DNA of 64,000 nt from Erwinia amylovora. Its GTDB lineage: Bacteria; Pseudomonadota; Gammaproteobacteria; Enterobacterales; Enterobacteriaceae. Numbering within the stretch: the first letter of the stretch is position 1; the number at the start of each line of letters is the position of its first letter. Positions 1 to 8,362 of the stretch are shown here, piece after piece. The translations under genes and the position numbers were made by a program. The notes under the pieces are model-generated. The model was not told the DNA's origin and did no database searches. It saw only the letters and a list, made by a program, of their open reading frames with translations. The stretch lies in assembly GCF_017161565.1 (NCBI RefSeq), contig NZ_CP066796.1, positions 3,286,001 to 3,350,000 of the forward strand, written 5' to 3'.

Positions 1-878
1 GACTATTCACTGACTACTCTATGGCAGAGCAGATCTTAAAGAGTGAATGGTCAGAAAGAAATTTAGTCATTAAACCTGATATTTTTTCAATGAATGCTTA
101 TGATCGTACTGCCACTCCGGACTCTTTGGAAGAGGCAATACGCCATTTGCGGCGGTTTTACACCATTAACCCTGACTCCCCTGTAATTTTAGAGAATAGG
201 ATCTCAGGGTATGAACTATCATTACATGTCCTGTTTTCCGGAGATGATTATTTTATATTACCTTTGGTGCAAGACTATAAGAGGCTGTGCGATCAGGATA
301 AAGGCCCGATGACGCACGGAATGGCAGCGCTCGCTTTTAATGGAAATTATCCAAAAAAACTGATGCATAATATAAAATCCAGGATAATTGAGCCTACGCT
401 GCTTGGATTGAATAAAGAAGGTATCGAGTTCAACTCTATATTATATTTTGGCTTAATGATAAGTGATGATACACCCTATTTATTAGAATATAATGTACGC
501 TCAGGCAACCCGGAATGGATTTCAATACTTGGATTGTTAGATAGCAACTTGATTGATGCTTTAGAATTCTCTGCACCTGAAAACTGGAAACGGGGCTATT
601 CGCTGACTTCATTTGTTACAACCAAAGATTACCCCGTGATAAATGAAGATCATTTTTCAGTACCCATTGCTAACGTTTATCCTGAAAATTGCTGTGATGT
701 ATTTGGAGAATCTATAACCAAAAGCGCTGACCAATTCTATCCCTCCGGCGGACGGATAGTAGCATTCAGAGATACTGGCTCAGAATTTGAGTTAATAAAA
801 CGCAATGTATTAAATGCAGCCGGGAACATTGAGCTTGAAGGGAAACAGTATCGTACAGATATGTCACCTTTCTTTTGA
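1..878 (+). CDS. PurD-like ATP-grasp ligase (5' end outside window)
   Basis: The frame is open to the left edge of the window, so the ATG at 21 is probably internal and the N-terminal part is missing. About 290 residues remain, against about 430 for PurD (glycinamide ribonucleotide synthetase). The PurD-like landmarks visible are the strand with ILENRISGYELSLHVL, the segment QDYKRLCDQDKGPMTHGM (compare the PurD DHKR..DGD.GPNTGGM region), and the metal-binding strand LYFGLMI...LLEYNVRSGNPE. ATP-grasp enzymes couple a carboxylate to an amine through an acyl phosphate. The AT-rich composition and the neighbouring HisRS-like genes argue against housekeeping purine synthesis and suggest a ligase in a specialised pathway. 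It shares strand and orientation with the short ORF at 912 and the synthetase at 1015. The substrate is unknown. Confidence 0.8.
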   Translation, partial: LFTDYSMAEQILKSEWSERNLVIKPDIFSMNAYDRTATPDSLEEAIRHLRRFYTINPDSPVILENRISGYELSLHVLFSGDDYFILPLVQDYKRLCDQDKGPMTHGMAALAFNGNYPKKLMHNIKSRIIEPTLLGLNKEGIEFNSILYFGLMISDDTPYLLEYNVRSGNPEWISILGLLDSNLIDALEFSAPENWKRGYSLTSFVTTKDYPVINEDHFSVPIANVYPENCCDVFGESITKSADQFYPSGGRIVAFRDTGSEFELIKRNVLNAAGNIELEGKQYRTDMSPFF

Positions 879-911
879 TAACTTCTCTCGATGAGAGCAA
901 AAGAGGAAATT

Positions 912-983
912 ATGAGCTTAGTGGAATATTGTAAACACATTCAAATTCTAGTAAAAGATAAACTCAATACACCTGAAGAATAA
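912..983 (+). CDS. Very short ORF, 23 residues; candidate scaffold or precursor peptide
   Basis: An ATG at 912 opens 23 codons ending in TAA at 981. A strong Shine-Dalgarno sequence (AGAGGAAA) sits about six bases upstream, better than that of the next gene. The peptide begins MSLVEYCKHI, has one Cys and one His, is otherwise mixed polar, and ends in Thr-Pro-Glu-Glu. It lies in the 136-base gap between the ATP-grasp gene and the histidyl-tRNA synthetase paralogue on the same strand. I recognise no family. ATP-grasp ligases and aminoacyl-tRNA-dependent ligases are known to extend the C terminus of small carrier peptides, so a scaffold role is conceivable. It could equally be a leader peptide or chance. 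Confidence 0.4.
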   Translation: MSLVEYCKHIQILVKDKLNTPEE

Positions 984-1014
984 TTAATTTTCGATATAAT
1001 AAGAGAATGGCGCT

Positions 1015-2334
1015 ATGAATCAGAAAAAATCCATTGTAAAACCTTCGCCAATAAGCGGCTTTTTAGAATTCATGCCTGAGATTCAACTTCATTACGATGG
1101 ATTGCTTAGTGAGCTCAGAAAGTTGTTTTCATCCCACGGATTTGTACCTATTGATACCCCGGTTGTGGAGAGATTGGAAATATTGGCAGCCAAAGGTGGA
1201 GATGTAGACAAGGAAATTTATACCATTACCAGAGCCAGGGCCAATGATGATGATAATTCAGATGCAAGTGTCGCTCTGAGATATGATTTAACCGTTCCAC
1301 TAGCTCGGTATGTCGCACAGCATTTCAATAACATTGCGTTTCCTTTTAAACGTTTCCACATTGGTAGTTGCTTCAGAGGGGAAAGACCCCAGGATGGTCG
1401 ATATCGTCAGTTTACTCAGGCAGACATTGATATTATAAATCCGGATAATGTGTCACTCAGTTTCGATGCTGATATTCCTCTTATTGTCAATTCGGCATTA
1501 CAAATAATAGGCATAGATAACTACGTGTTCCGCATTTCAAACAGAAAAATTCTTAGCGGTTATCTGGAAGGTTTAAATATTGAAAATTTGCAGGCCGCCA
1601 CTCGCATACTGGATAAAATAGATAAGATCGGCCGGCATGGTGTAATAAGTGCTCTTCAAGATGAATTGCAATTAGACACCCAGAAAGCCGAGCAAGTAGT
1701 AAAAATTGCATCGATATCTTGTGCTGACTTAAGTTTCGTTGATCAAGTATTAGAGCTGGGTGTCACTAATGGTACGTTAGAAAAAGGGCTAGAAGAACTC
1801 AAATATGTCATGGAGAGACTACAAACTTCTTCCCAAAATAGCGGTAGATTTGTTGTTGACTTATCTATTACCAGAGGCTTTGATTATTATACAGGTACTG
1901 TATACGAAGTAAAATGGAATGACTATCCGCATTTGGGAAGTATCGCCGCAGGTGGACGTTACGAGGATTTGGCAGGGTCCTATATACGCAAAAGCCTCCC
2001 TGGAGTAGGAATGTCTGTGGGCCTTTCACGTATATATGGTAAATTAGTTCAAAGTGGTGCCATTGCGATAAAAAAGAAAACCCCCACAGATGTATTGATT
2101 GCCTGGGAAGATAGTATTGATGAAAAATCACTGCATACATTAGGTGAGAAATTACGAGCTAAGAACATCAATACAGAAGTTTATTTCAAATCTGATAAAA
2201 TACAGAAACAATTGAGTTATGCTAATAAAAAAGCGATACGATACGTGGTATTTCCTTCTCTAAATGAAGTAAAAGACCTTGAGTCTGAAGAGCAATACGT
2301 ATTTGATATAGAAACTTTTAAAGTTTCAACTTAA
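1015..2334 (+). CDS. hisS-like: Histidyl-tRNA synthetase paralogue (class II)
   Basis: 439 residues, the usual length for bacterial HisRS. Class II motif 2 is intact (FRGERPQDGRYRQF, from about residue 120). The HisRS signature with its catalytic arginine, RGFDYYTGTVYE, is at about 287-298, and the motif 3 region runs from GGRYEDL to VGMSVGLSR at about 313-339. A C-terminal anticodon-binding-like domain follows from about residue 355. The enzyme should therefore be able to make histidyl-adenylate and probably His-tRNA. It sits inside an AT-rich biosynthetic cluster, not in the usual ispG-hisS-yfgM context, so it is probably a second copy. Possible roles are self-protection against a histidine-like product, or supplying activated histidine (or an analogue) to the pathway. 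The start was chosen for length and motif content; the upstream ribosome binding site is modest. Confidence 0.88.
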   Translation: MNQKKSIVKPSPISGFLEFMPEIQLHYDGLLSELRKLFSSHGFVPIDTPVVERLEILAAKGGDVDKEIYTITRARANDDDNSDASVALRYDLTVPLARYVAQHFNNIAFPFKRFHIGSCFRGERPQDGRYRQFTQADIDIINPDNVSLSFDADIPLIVNSALQIIGIDNYVFRISNRKILSGYLEGLNIENLQAATRILDKIDKIGRHGVISALQDELQLDTQKAEQVVKIASISCADLSFVDQVLELGVTNGTLEKGLEELKYVMERLQTSSQNSGRFVVDLSITRGFDYYTGTVYEVKWNDYPHLGSIAAGGRYEDLAGSYIRKSLPGVGMSVGLSRIYGKLVQSGAIAIKKKTPTDVLIAWEDSIDEKSLHTLGEKLRAKNINTEVYFKSDKIQKQLSYANKKAIRYVVFPSLNEVKDLESEEQYVFDIETFKVST

Positions 2335-2359
2335 TGGTGGCATCAGCCAACTTCTGTCC

Positions 2360-3274
2360 TTAATCTTTATCTTGCGACAGTAAGTTGGCAATTTTTTTGA
2401 AATTAGGAAGTTCAATCTGCGTTTTGAGAAGCATCTCTTTCAGGAAAAACGCTAACTCTCCATATTTATGTTCCAGTGCATCAAGGGTCATAGATGAGTA
2501 ATTTTCAACAGGCATTTTATTAGCTCTAAATAAACCATCTTCAATCAATCGATCTGCGTCAATATCGACCCCCCTAATTTTAGCAAAGTGACTGAATTCG
2601 TGGCACAAGCTCTTGAAGAAATGCAGGCACTCCTCGTGCTCAATAATCATCGAGCAGGGTCCGGGGAACTTAATTGTTGCAGCAGATACACATATAATAA
2701 AGGCGAATTTTTTCCACATCAATTCTTCTGGTGTTTCTTGAGTGAAAAAATAAGGTATATCAGTATATTTGAATATATCCTGCAGCAGTAAACTTTGTTT
2801 TCTATGTTGTTTATTGTCTAGCGAAAAAAACAGCCTGGGAAATTGTTCAATTAATACTGTGTCTGTTGAAATCTTGTGGCTACAGCTCACTACGACACAA
2901 TTAAATATAATACCAGGGAAATTATAATAAGCCAATTCCTTATCTATGCCAACGCCATTTTGCATAACAAGCAGAAGCGTGTTCTCATCTGAGTACTTAA
3001 CGAGACTCTGATAAATATGTTTATTCTGGTGGGCTTTGCAGGAAAGAATTATAATATCTTTAGGGTCATTGAAGAGAGGATAATTCGTAATTTCTTCTAA
3101 ATCAAATGTTTTTGTTCCACCATCCTTTTTAACGGTTATGGTTCGCATCCCTCTTTCTGATTGTGTAGATTTACAAAGGCAGCTCAAGCTTATACCAGGA
3201 TGGGAAATAAGTTGTGAAGCTATCGGCGCCCCTATCCCGCCGATACCGATAAACAATACGGATGTTTTTCTCAT
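2360..3274 (-). CDS. Ketopantoate reductase (PanE/ApbA)-family dehydrogenase
   Basis: 304 residues. The N-terminal Rossmann fold has a GIGGIG nucleotide-binding loop at residues 10-15. QNGVG is at about 105-109, the segment LMWKKFAF around residues 185-192 matches the family's catalytic-lysine helix, and SSMTLDALE follows later, where the family has its conserved SSM..D..E pattern. Members reduce a 2-keto acid, classically 2-dehydropantoate, with NADPH. The start codon overlaps the stop of the upstream HisRS-like gene (ATGA, 3271-3274), so the two are translationally coupled and the true substrate probably belongs to this cluster. The gene ends 25 bases from the end of the convergent synthetase gene. 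Confidence 0.8.
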   Translation of the reverse strand: MRKTSVLFIGIGGIGAPIASQLISHPGISLSCLCKSTQSERGMRTITVKKDGGTKTFDLEEITNYPLFNDPKDIIILSCKAHQNKHIYQSLVKYSDENTLLLVMQNGVGIDKELAYYNFPGIIFNCVVVSCSHKISTDTVLIEQFPRLFFSLDNKQHRKQSLLLQDIFKYTDIPYFFTQETPEELMWKKFAFIICVSAATIKFPGPCSMIIEHEECLHFFKSLCHEFSHFAKIRGVDIDADRLIEDGLFRANKMPVENYSSMTLDALEHKYGELAFFLKEMLLKTQIELPNFKKIANLLSQDKD

Positions 3275-4536
3275 TTTTGTCCAGAAATAATTTCAAAAAG
3301 TCTTGATTGAGCCATATTTAATGAGATCTTCTCACTGTAATCACCAGTGCTGTTATGTACAATAAAGTGTGCATCACGCATCTCATCATTACCAATTATA
3401 CAATAATACTTTGCTTTCTGTTTCACCTTCGATATGGCCCCCTTGATCTTCCCAAGCAGTGGTATCTCCTCCACTCGTATGTTTTTGTTGCGCAATTTAT
3501 AAACACAATCCTTTAACAGTGATTGAGCCTCTGGAAAACAGATTATTGCCAGGTCAATATTCGGATGCGGTTCATTATATGAATTTATATTCCTAAAGAA
3601 AGCCTCAATGCCGCTACAAACGCTGACAAGCGTTTGGCAACGACTATCAAATATCTTGGCATATTCATCATATCGACCACCATCACCAATCCTTGCCCCA
3701 TTAGCAGTATAAAATTCAATGCCTATACCGCTAACAATTTCTGATGAATGTAAGTTATCTAATGCAAAATCTATTTTGTCTACATTTTTCAGTTTATCTG
3801 CAAAATTATGCATGTCTTTCTGCATTTCTAAAACTAAATTTGTTGCCCCTTTATTTAATCTAGCCGTAGCACCAAAAATACTTAGCAAGGCTAGTTTTTC
3901 ATCTGAATCAGGAAGGGAAACAGTGAGCAGCTCGATTTTTCCTGCAGTAGACTTTTCCTTCATTAGCTTGGCTATCAACTCTTTACTGTCAGAGAGAGAC
4001 AATAATGAAGTAATAGTTCTTTTTATAGCACCAACATTGTTTATTTTAACCGATCCTGGCTCATCCAGAACTCCTCTAATCAGATCCAATAAGTTATTAG
4101 ATAAATCAATTAAAGGCCAGTCAATGTCTTGTGGGTTGTGAAACCAGTTTATTGCAGAAAAACCAATCTGGTGAAAACCCCTGTTTTCAACGTTACGATA
4201 TCTAAAAACCGGGGCAAACCAGCCTATTTTACTACAATCATTCATGGTTCTGGACTCTGCATGCCATCTTAACAGGCCGGCTGTAGAATCAGGTGACATT
4301 AATACGTTTCTACCCTTCCTGTCTAAAAATTCAAAGGTTTTATCACCCAAAACATTAGCGGCCCGACCAAAGGTCGACTGAAACCCCAGAGAAGGTAAAA
4401 CTATAGATTCATAGCCACACGATCTTGAAATTTCAGTTAACCGCAGTAAGGATTTAAGGTAGACGTCTAAATATTTTTCACCACGGACATGAAAGCCTTT
4501 TGGTAAACGAAGATACTCAAATCCATTACTACTCAC
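3271..4536 (-). CDS. HisRS-like (HisS/HisZ-type) protein lacking the catalytic Arg
   Basis: 421 residues with a class II synthetase fold. A motif-2-like segment, FRYRNVENRGFHQIG, is at about 111-125 and retains the arginine. The motif 3 region GDGGRYDEYAKIF is at about 285-297, followed by a C-terminal domain resembling the class IIa anticodon-binding domain. The HisRS signature RGxDYYT is replaced by GIGIEFYT (about 270-277), so the arginine that activates histidine is missing. Relatives that lost this residue include HisZ, the regulatory subunit of ATP phosphoribosyltransferase, but HisZ normally has no anticodon-binding domain. The protein may bind an adenylate or amino acid, or pair with the complete paralogue at 1015. 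Overlap with the reductase gene shows co-expression. Confidence 0.7.
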   Translation of the reverse strand: MSSNGFEYLRLPKGFHVRGEKYLDVYLKSLLRLTEISRSCGYESIVLPSLGFQSTFGRAANVLGDKTFEFLDRKGRNVLMSPDSTAGLLRWHAESRTMNDCSKIGWFAPVFRYRNVENRGFHQIGFSAINWFHNPQDIDWPLIDLSNNLLDLIRGVLDEPGSVKINNVGAIKRTITSLLSLSDSKELIAKLMKEKSTAGKIELLTVSLPDSDEKLALLSIFGATARLNKGATNLVLEMQKDMHNFADKLKNVDKIDFALDNLHSSEIVSGIGIEFYTANGARIGDGGRYDEYAKIFDSRCQTLVSVCSGIEAFFRNINSYNEPHPNIDLAIICFPEAQSLLKDCVYKLRNKNIRVEEIPLLGKIKGAISKVKQKAKYYCIIGNDEMRDAHFIVHNSTGDYSEKISLNMAQSRLFEIISGQK

Positions 4537-4576
4537 TGTTCATATACCTTATAAGTCATAATATCAAAATCAGAAA

Positions 4577-5632
4577 CTAGATATCAGGCGTTTCTAAGAC
4601 AAAGAAATTGAATCTCGGACCACCATGAGGCCTGGAATAGACTCCAAGGCAGTCAAAGTCAGTTTTTTCAATAATTTCCATCCATTCTTCCCGATAACGA
4701 GGAAACCCCTGAGCGGTAAAGATATGGACAAGATATAAATCACAATCATTTTTTTCCAAATCGTATCTTATTTCAGGCTCACCCAAAATAAAACGCTTAC
4801 ATTTGTTCTTCATGCTTTTAGCATAGGTATTTAATATATTTATAACGGCCTGCTCGCCGTCTCTGAAATGCTCGTGTATTACCCCTACTGCACATATCAC
4901 ATCCGCTTTTCGGCATTCCTCCGACCAGCTATCTGGTTGGAATGCGTCACCCACTACAAACGTCAAGCGATTCGTAAGGTTGTATTTTATGCATAGCTCA
5001 TTAGCTTCTTCTATAGCGGGTGCAGAAATATCCAAACCAACGCCTGTGAGGCTTGGATCTCTTAGGCAGGCATCAATTAAAAACTGCCCGGCACCACAGC
5101 CGAGATCCAATATATGACTCGAACTTTTGTCTGATAAAGCCTGAAGTACGGTATCGGTGTGGTAACTTTGAAAAAGAGTGGCACAATGAATGCCTAATGC
5201 CCTGCCATTCCTTAAAACATCTTCGCCATAAATTGATTTACCTGATATTAGAGAAGGGATCTCTCTAACCACTGGCCCATAAGCTTCTAAGTAAAACCCT
5301 AGCTGTGCTCCAGCAACCGGTGAAAACCACCCCTCCGCCTCTTTTTTAACCTTGATTGTATTATTTTTTACAGTGAGAAGGTCATGTGTTTCGAGATAAT
5401 TTAATAAATGTTTGCACAGATAAGAGTCGCGATTTTTATAAATCTCCTCTTCATTAATCTCTTCTTGTTGATATAAACTAGCAGCAATACCAGCTTGATG
5501 ACAAGCGAATATAACCTGGCACAGCAGGTAATTAGAAACGGACTTAATCACTCCCGCACGTTCAATTTCAATCCATGTTTTATCAACTTCTCTATTTTCT
5601 AACTCCAACAGTTTATAATTTGGGTTTTGCAT
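4577..5632 (-). CDS. Class I SAM-dependent methyltransferase
   Basis: 351 residues. The SAM-binding glycine loop ILDLGCGAG is at residues 174-182, followed by the acidic ribose-binding strand VGLDIS and a later ADVICAVGVIHEHF motif. Residues of roughly 20-100 look like a winged-helix dimerisation domain, as in O- and N-methyltransferases of antibiotic pathways. It begins just downstream of the 193-residue gene and precedes the HisRS-like gene on the same strand, with 40 bases between, so it is likely part of one operon. The methyl acceptor cannot be read from sequence. Confidence 0.82.
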   Translation of the reverse strand: MQNPNYKLLELENREVDKTWIEIERAGVIKSVSNYLLCQVIFACHQAGIAASLYQQEEINEEEIYKNRDSYLCKHLLNYLETHDLLTVKNNTIKVKKEAEGWFSPVAGAQLGFYLEAYGPVVREIPSLISGKSIYGEDVLRNGRALGIHCATLFQSYHTDTVLQALSDKSSSHILDLGCGAGQFLIDACLRDPSLTGVGLDISAPAIEEANELCIKYNLTNRLTFVVGDAFQPDSWSEECRKADVICAVGVIHEHFRDGEQAVINILNTYAKSMKNKCKRFILGEPEIRYDLEKNDCDLYLVHIFTAQGFPRYREEWMEIIEKTDFDCLGVYSRPHGGPRFNFFVLETPDI

Positions 5633-5728
5633 TTAATTTTATCCAATTTCTAGTTGTGGAAAATAAGAATTCCATCTGTTTATATAACTAATCGGTCCTG
5701 CAATTAGTTCCTTGTGGTGCTGACTATA

Positions 5729-6310
5729 TCAGACTAATATTAGCTGCTCTTCTTGAGGGGGAACATTCAAAACTTCATGTGTTTGTGTTTTGGCGGCATC
5801 ATTGCCAGCACTCAAATCTTTAATATGAATTGAATAGGCAAACAGCTTACCCTCTTTAACTGGCCTAAATCGATGTACTATACGGCCATCAAACTCCAGT
5901 TCAACAACAGATGCCTTTTCAACGACAAATTTTTCAAGTTGATTAGACATTTTCCCAGTACTATGATCTATCGAATAAAACTCTAATGTAAAACCAGCAT
6001 CACTAAAGAACAATACTTTGCGATAGCTAAGGAAATCGTCATCTTCAAACGTATGATAATGGAATTGATGATCTACCTCGCATTTTAATAACCAGGTGCT
6101 TCCTATGCTAACAGGCGTATATTCTTCGTTGCCAACGCTAATTTTGTTTTTAATAGCGGTTGTTTTGATGAACTCCTCATTTAAAACTGAAGATAGCTTA
6201 CCTTCTTCTCTGAGTTTATGAAAACTCATATCAAGAGAATAAACAAGTAGCTTAGAGGCTTGTTCAGTTACAGGCAGTTTTGTAACTCTTGCATAATTTC
6301 CTTGTATCAT
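5729..6310 (-). CDS. Unknown 193-residue protein, possibly cupin-like
   Basis: I do not recognise a family. The protein is acidic, with no signal peptide or membrane segment. A histidine cluster, HQFHYHTFED (H81, H84, H86), followed by strands and a later GRIVHRFRP segment resembles the two metal-binding motifs of a small cupin, though the spacing is not canonical. The first gene of a minus-strand run, it precedes the methyltransferase, and an 885-base gene-free stretch lies upstream that could hold the promoter. Its AT content matches the rest of the cluster. A metal-dependent oxygenase or isomerase is possible, but this is a guess. Confidence 0.5.
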   Translation of the reverse strand: MIQGNYARVTKLPVTEQASKLLVYSLDMSFHKLREEGKLSSVLNEEFIKTTAIKNKISVGNEEYTPVSIGSTWLLKCEVDHQFHYHTFEDDDFLSYRKVLFFSDAGFTLEFYSIDHSTGKMSNQLEKFVVEKASVVELEFDGRIVHRFRPVKEGKLFAYSIHIKDLSAGNDAAKTQTHEVLNVPPQEEQLILV

Positions 6311-7195
6311 ATGAATAAACCCGCATTGAATGGTAAGTGCATTCTATATTAAAAGTTCATAAACTCTGATTAGCCTGTGTTACGCTAATTAAAATTACGA
6401 ACTGTCGATGTGATACGTAAGTAAGATACTGATAATATCTTTTTTATTAAATCTCAAAGTGGTAGGGCCTTGCTAATCACTCGTATAGAATAATTGGCCT
6501 CACAAAATCTATTGATTTTGTTTAATAGACTGAAATATATTTTTAACAAAAGAAAAATTATATTGCAATCATTGAGCAATTTTTTCTTGCGGACCTTATA
6601 CCTCACGTAGTTTTCTCAAATCTGATAATTCAGGTCTTTTCATAACTCAGGAACCCCCGGAAAGCATTTTTTACCTGCAAAAATTTGCATTAATCGCTCA
6701 GGCGGACTAAACTTGATTCAGTTACAAATGAAAGTTACCAAAAGATAATTTTCATTGATAGGGTTATTTAGACATTTCTCAGTTTAAGTTGATCCTTGTC
6801 ATAATACCGTTCATTAATGCCATCATTTCAGACTCAAAAATAGTTGCGTTATCAGAAACTTTCATCTATTAACACAACAAATCTTTGAATCAGTTCGCCA
6901 CTTTTTATCATCGCGAGTGTAGTGTTCTCAGTCATTTCAGCATGAGAAAAAGTCTGATAGCTTATTTTGTATTTAACTGTCCATATACTTCTCCATATGG
7001 ACAGCTTTAGCCTTTCAATCAATCAGTTTCACCAGTTGATTATCAAATATTCTGGTTAATCAATTCCACTATGCATTGAATGCTCTTCTATAACTCAGAT
7101 AACTCACTTTTGAAACGCGCAAGGGTATTTCTGATGTCATTCATTAATTACACAGATCTCATTGCGTACTGTTTTTCATGTTAAAAAGTTTCCAC
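6311..7195 (+). other. Gene-free AT-rich stretch
   Basis: No convincing ORF on either strand. It separates the 193-residue gene from the second ATP-grasp gene, both on the minus strand, and is strongly AT-rich. It probably carries the promoter of the 193-residue gene, but I cannot point to a particular site. Confidence 0.5.
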
Positions 7196-8362
7196 TCATC
7201 GCGCACCGGTGAATGCGACGAGCTTGCTGACGTTATTTTCCAATGTACGGTGATCTTTGTGCTTGATGATCGCGTAGCCAGTACAACGGTGAATACTATG
7301 AGACTGTGCGTGCACATCCTCTGTCCAGTTCAGTTCAGCTATATCAAAATTGTTATAAAAATCGTCTTTTGTCAGTGTAACACCGTCAAAAGAACGTAAA
7401 AGCACAACAGCAAAAAGCATAGAAGGATGCAAAGGAAGATGCTGTTCGTATGGTAATCCCATAGAAAGTGCAGTGTGCGCATGATACAGATCGACATTAT
7501 AGGCAAGTTTTATCATCTCAGGTATTCGTGCTCCTCCCGGCCTTAAGGCACATTCGCTGAAAAATACTCCTTCATCATTTTCAAAAAACTCAAGATGAAA
7601 AACACCGTTACTTGCATTTAATTGTTCCAAAGCCCGAGAGCATAACTGCTCAATTTGACGATATAAATCTGGAAAATCATGGCGTGACAAAATTTGTATG
7701 GTGGGTAATTTTTCTATATGGCATCTCATTAGAGATGTAGCATATTGGCTGATAGAGAACCAATGTAATTGTCCATTTGACCAAATTCCATCAACGCAAA
7801 ACTCATTGCCAATGATTTTGTTTTCTACCACGAAAGCCACGCTACCTTCATTATTCACATATTTTTTAAGATAATCTTCAAACTCCAGGTTTGAGTTGAT
7901 TGGAGTAGTGGCATGTGATCCCATACCATTTGATGGTTTTATAATGAAAGGTGAACCTAGCTCATCGATCAGCTTTAAGTAATCGCTATCACGGGTCACA
8001 TATTTGCAGTTAGCGTGTGGGACAACATCTGACAGTTTGAGTTTTTGTAAAAACTTATCTCTAAAAAACAAAGCACCGGCATAGTCTTTGGGGCCCGGTA
8101 AATTCAGCATATTTCGTAATAGTGTGGCTGTAAATACTGCATTTTCAAGCCCTGTAACAACACCTGTCACAGTATGTAAAGGCAGACTCAACACACAACG
8201 CAGAACCTCTTGGGCATCCTCTAAACTTTTTACCAAATAGTATTTTGTGCCAGTAAGCGCGGGTCTGAATTTTTCTACCAGGTATATAATCTGATATCCT
8301 TTATCGGTCAGTTCGGCGACTATACCATCTCTGTACCCTAATAATATAACTGTGTTATTCAT
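7196..8362 (-). CDS. ATP-grasp carboxylate-amine ligase
   Basis: 388 residues with the standard three-part ATP-grasp layout. FRDKF at about 100-104 opens the ATP-grasp region. The flexible ATP-binding strand FIIKPSNGMGSHATT is at about 139-153. The lid strand is FVVENKIIGNEFCVDG, and the metal-binding segment is FHLEFFENDEGVFFSE followed by ALRPGGARIPEM at about 255-284. This is the type used in dipeptide and amino-acid-conjugating pathways. With the PurD-like enzyme at the left edge, the cluster would have two ATP-dependent bond-forming ligases. An ATG-led frame with a plausible upstream GGAAGAA element supports the start. The substrates are unknown. Confidence 0.82.
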   Translation of the reverse strand: MNNTVILLGYRDGIVAELTDKGYQIIYLVEKFRPALTGTKYYLVKSLEDAQEVLRCVLSLPLHTVTGVVTGLENAVFTATLLRNMLNLPGPKDYAGALFFRDKFLQKLKLSDVVPHANCKYVTRDSDYLKLIDELGSPFIIKPSNGMGSHATTPINSNLEFEDYLKKYVNNEGSVAFVVENKIIGNEFCVDGIWSNGQLHWFSISQYATSLMRCHIEKLPTIQILSRHDFPDLYRQIEQLCSRALEQLNASNGVFHLEFFENDEGVFFSECALRPGGARIPEMIKLAYNVDLYHAHTALSMGLPYEQHLPLHPSMLFAVVLLRSFDGVTLTKDDFYNNFDIAELNWTEDVHAQSHSIHRCTGYAIIKHKDHRTLENNVSKLVAFTGAR

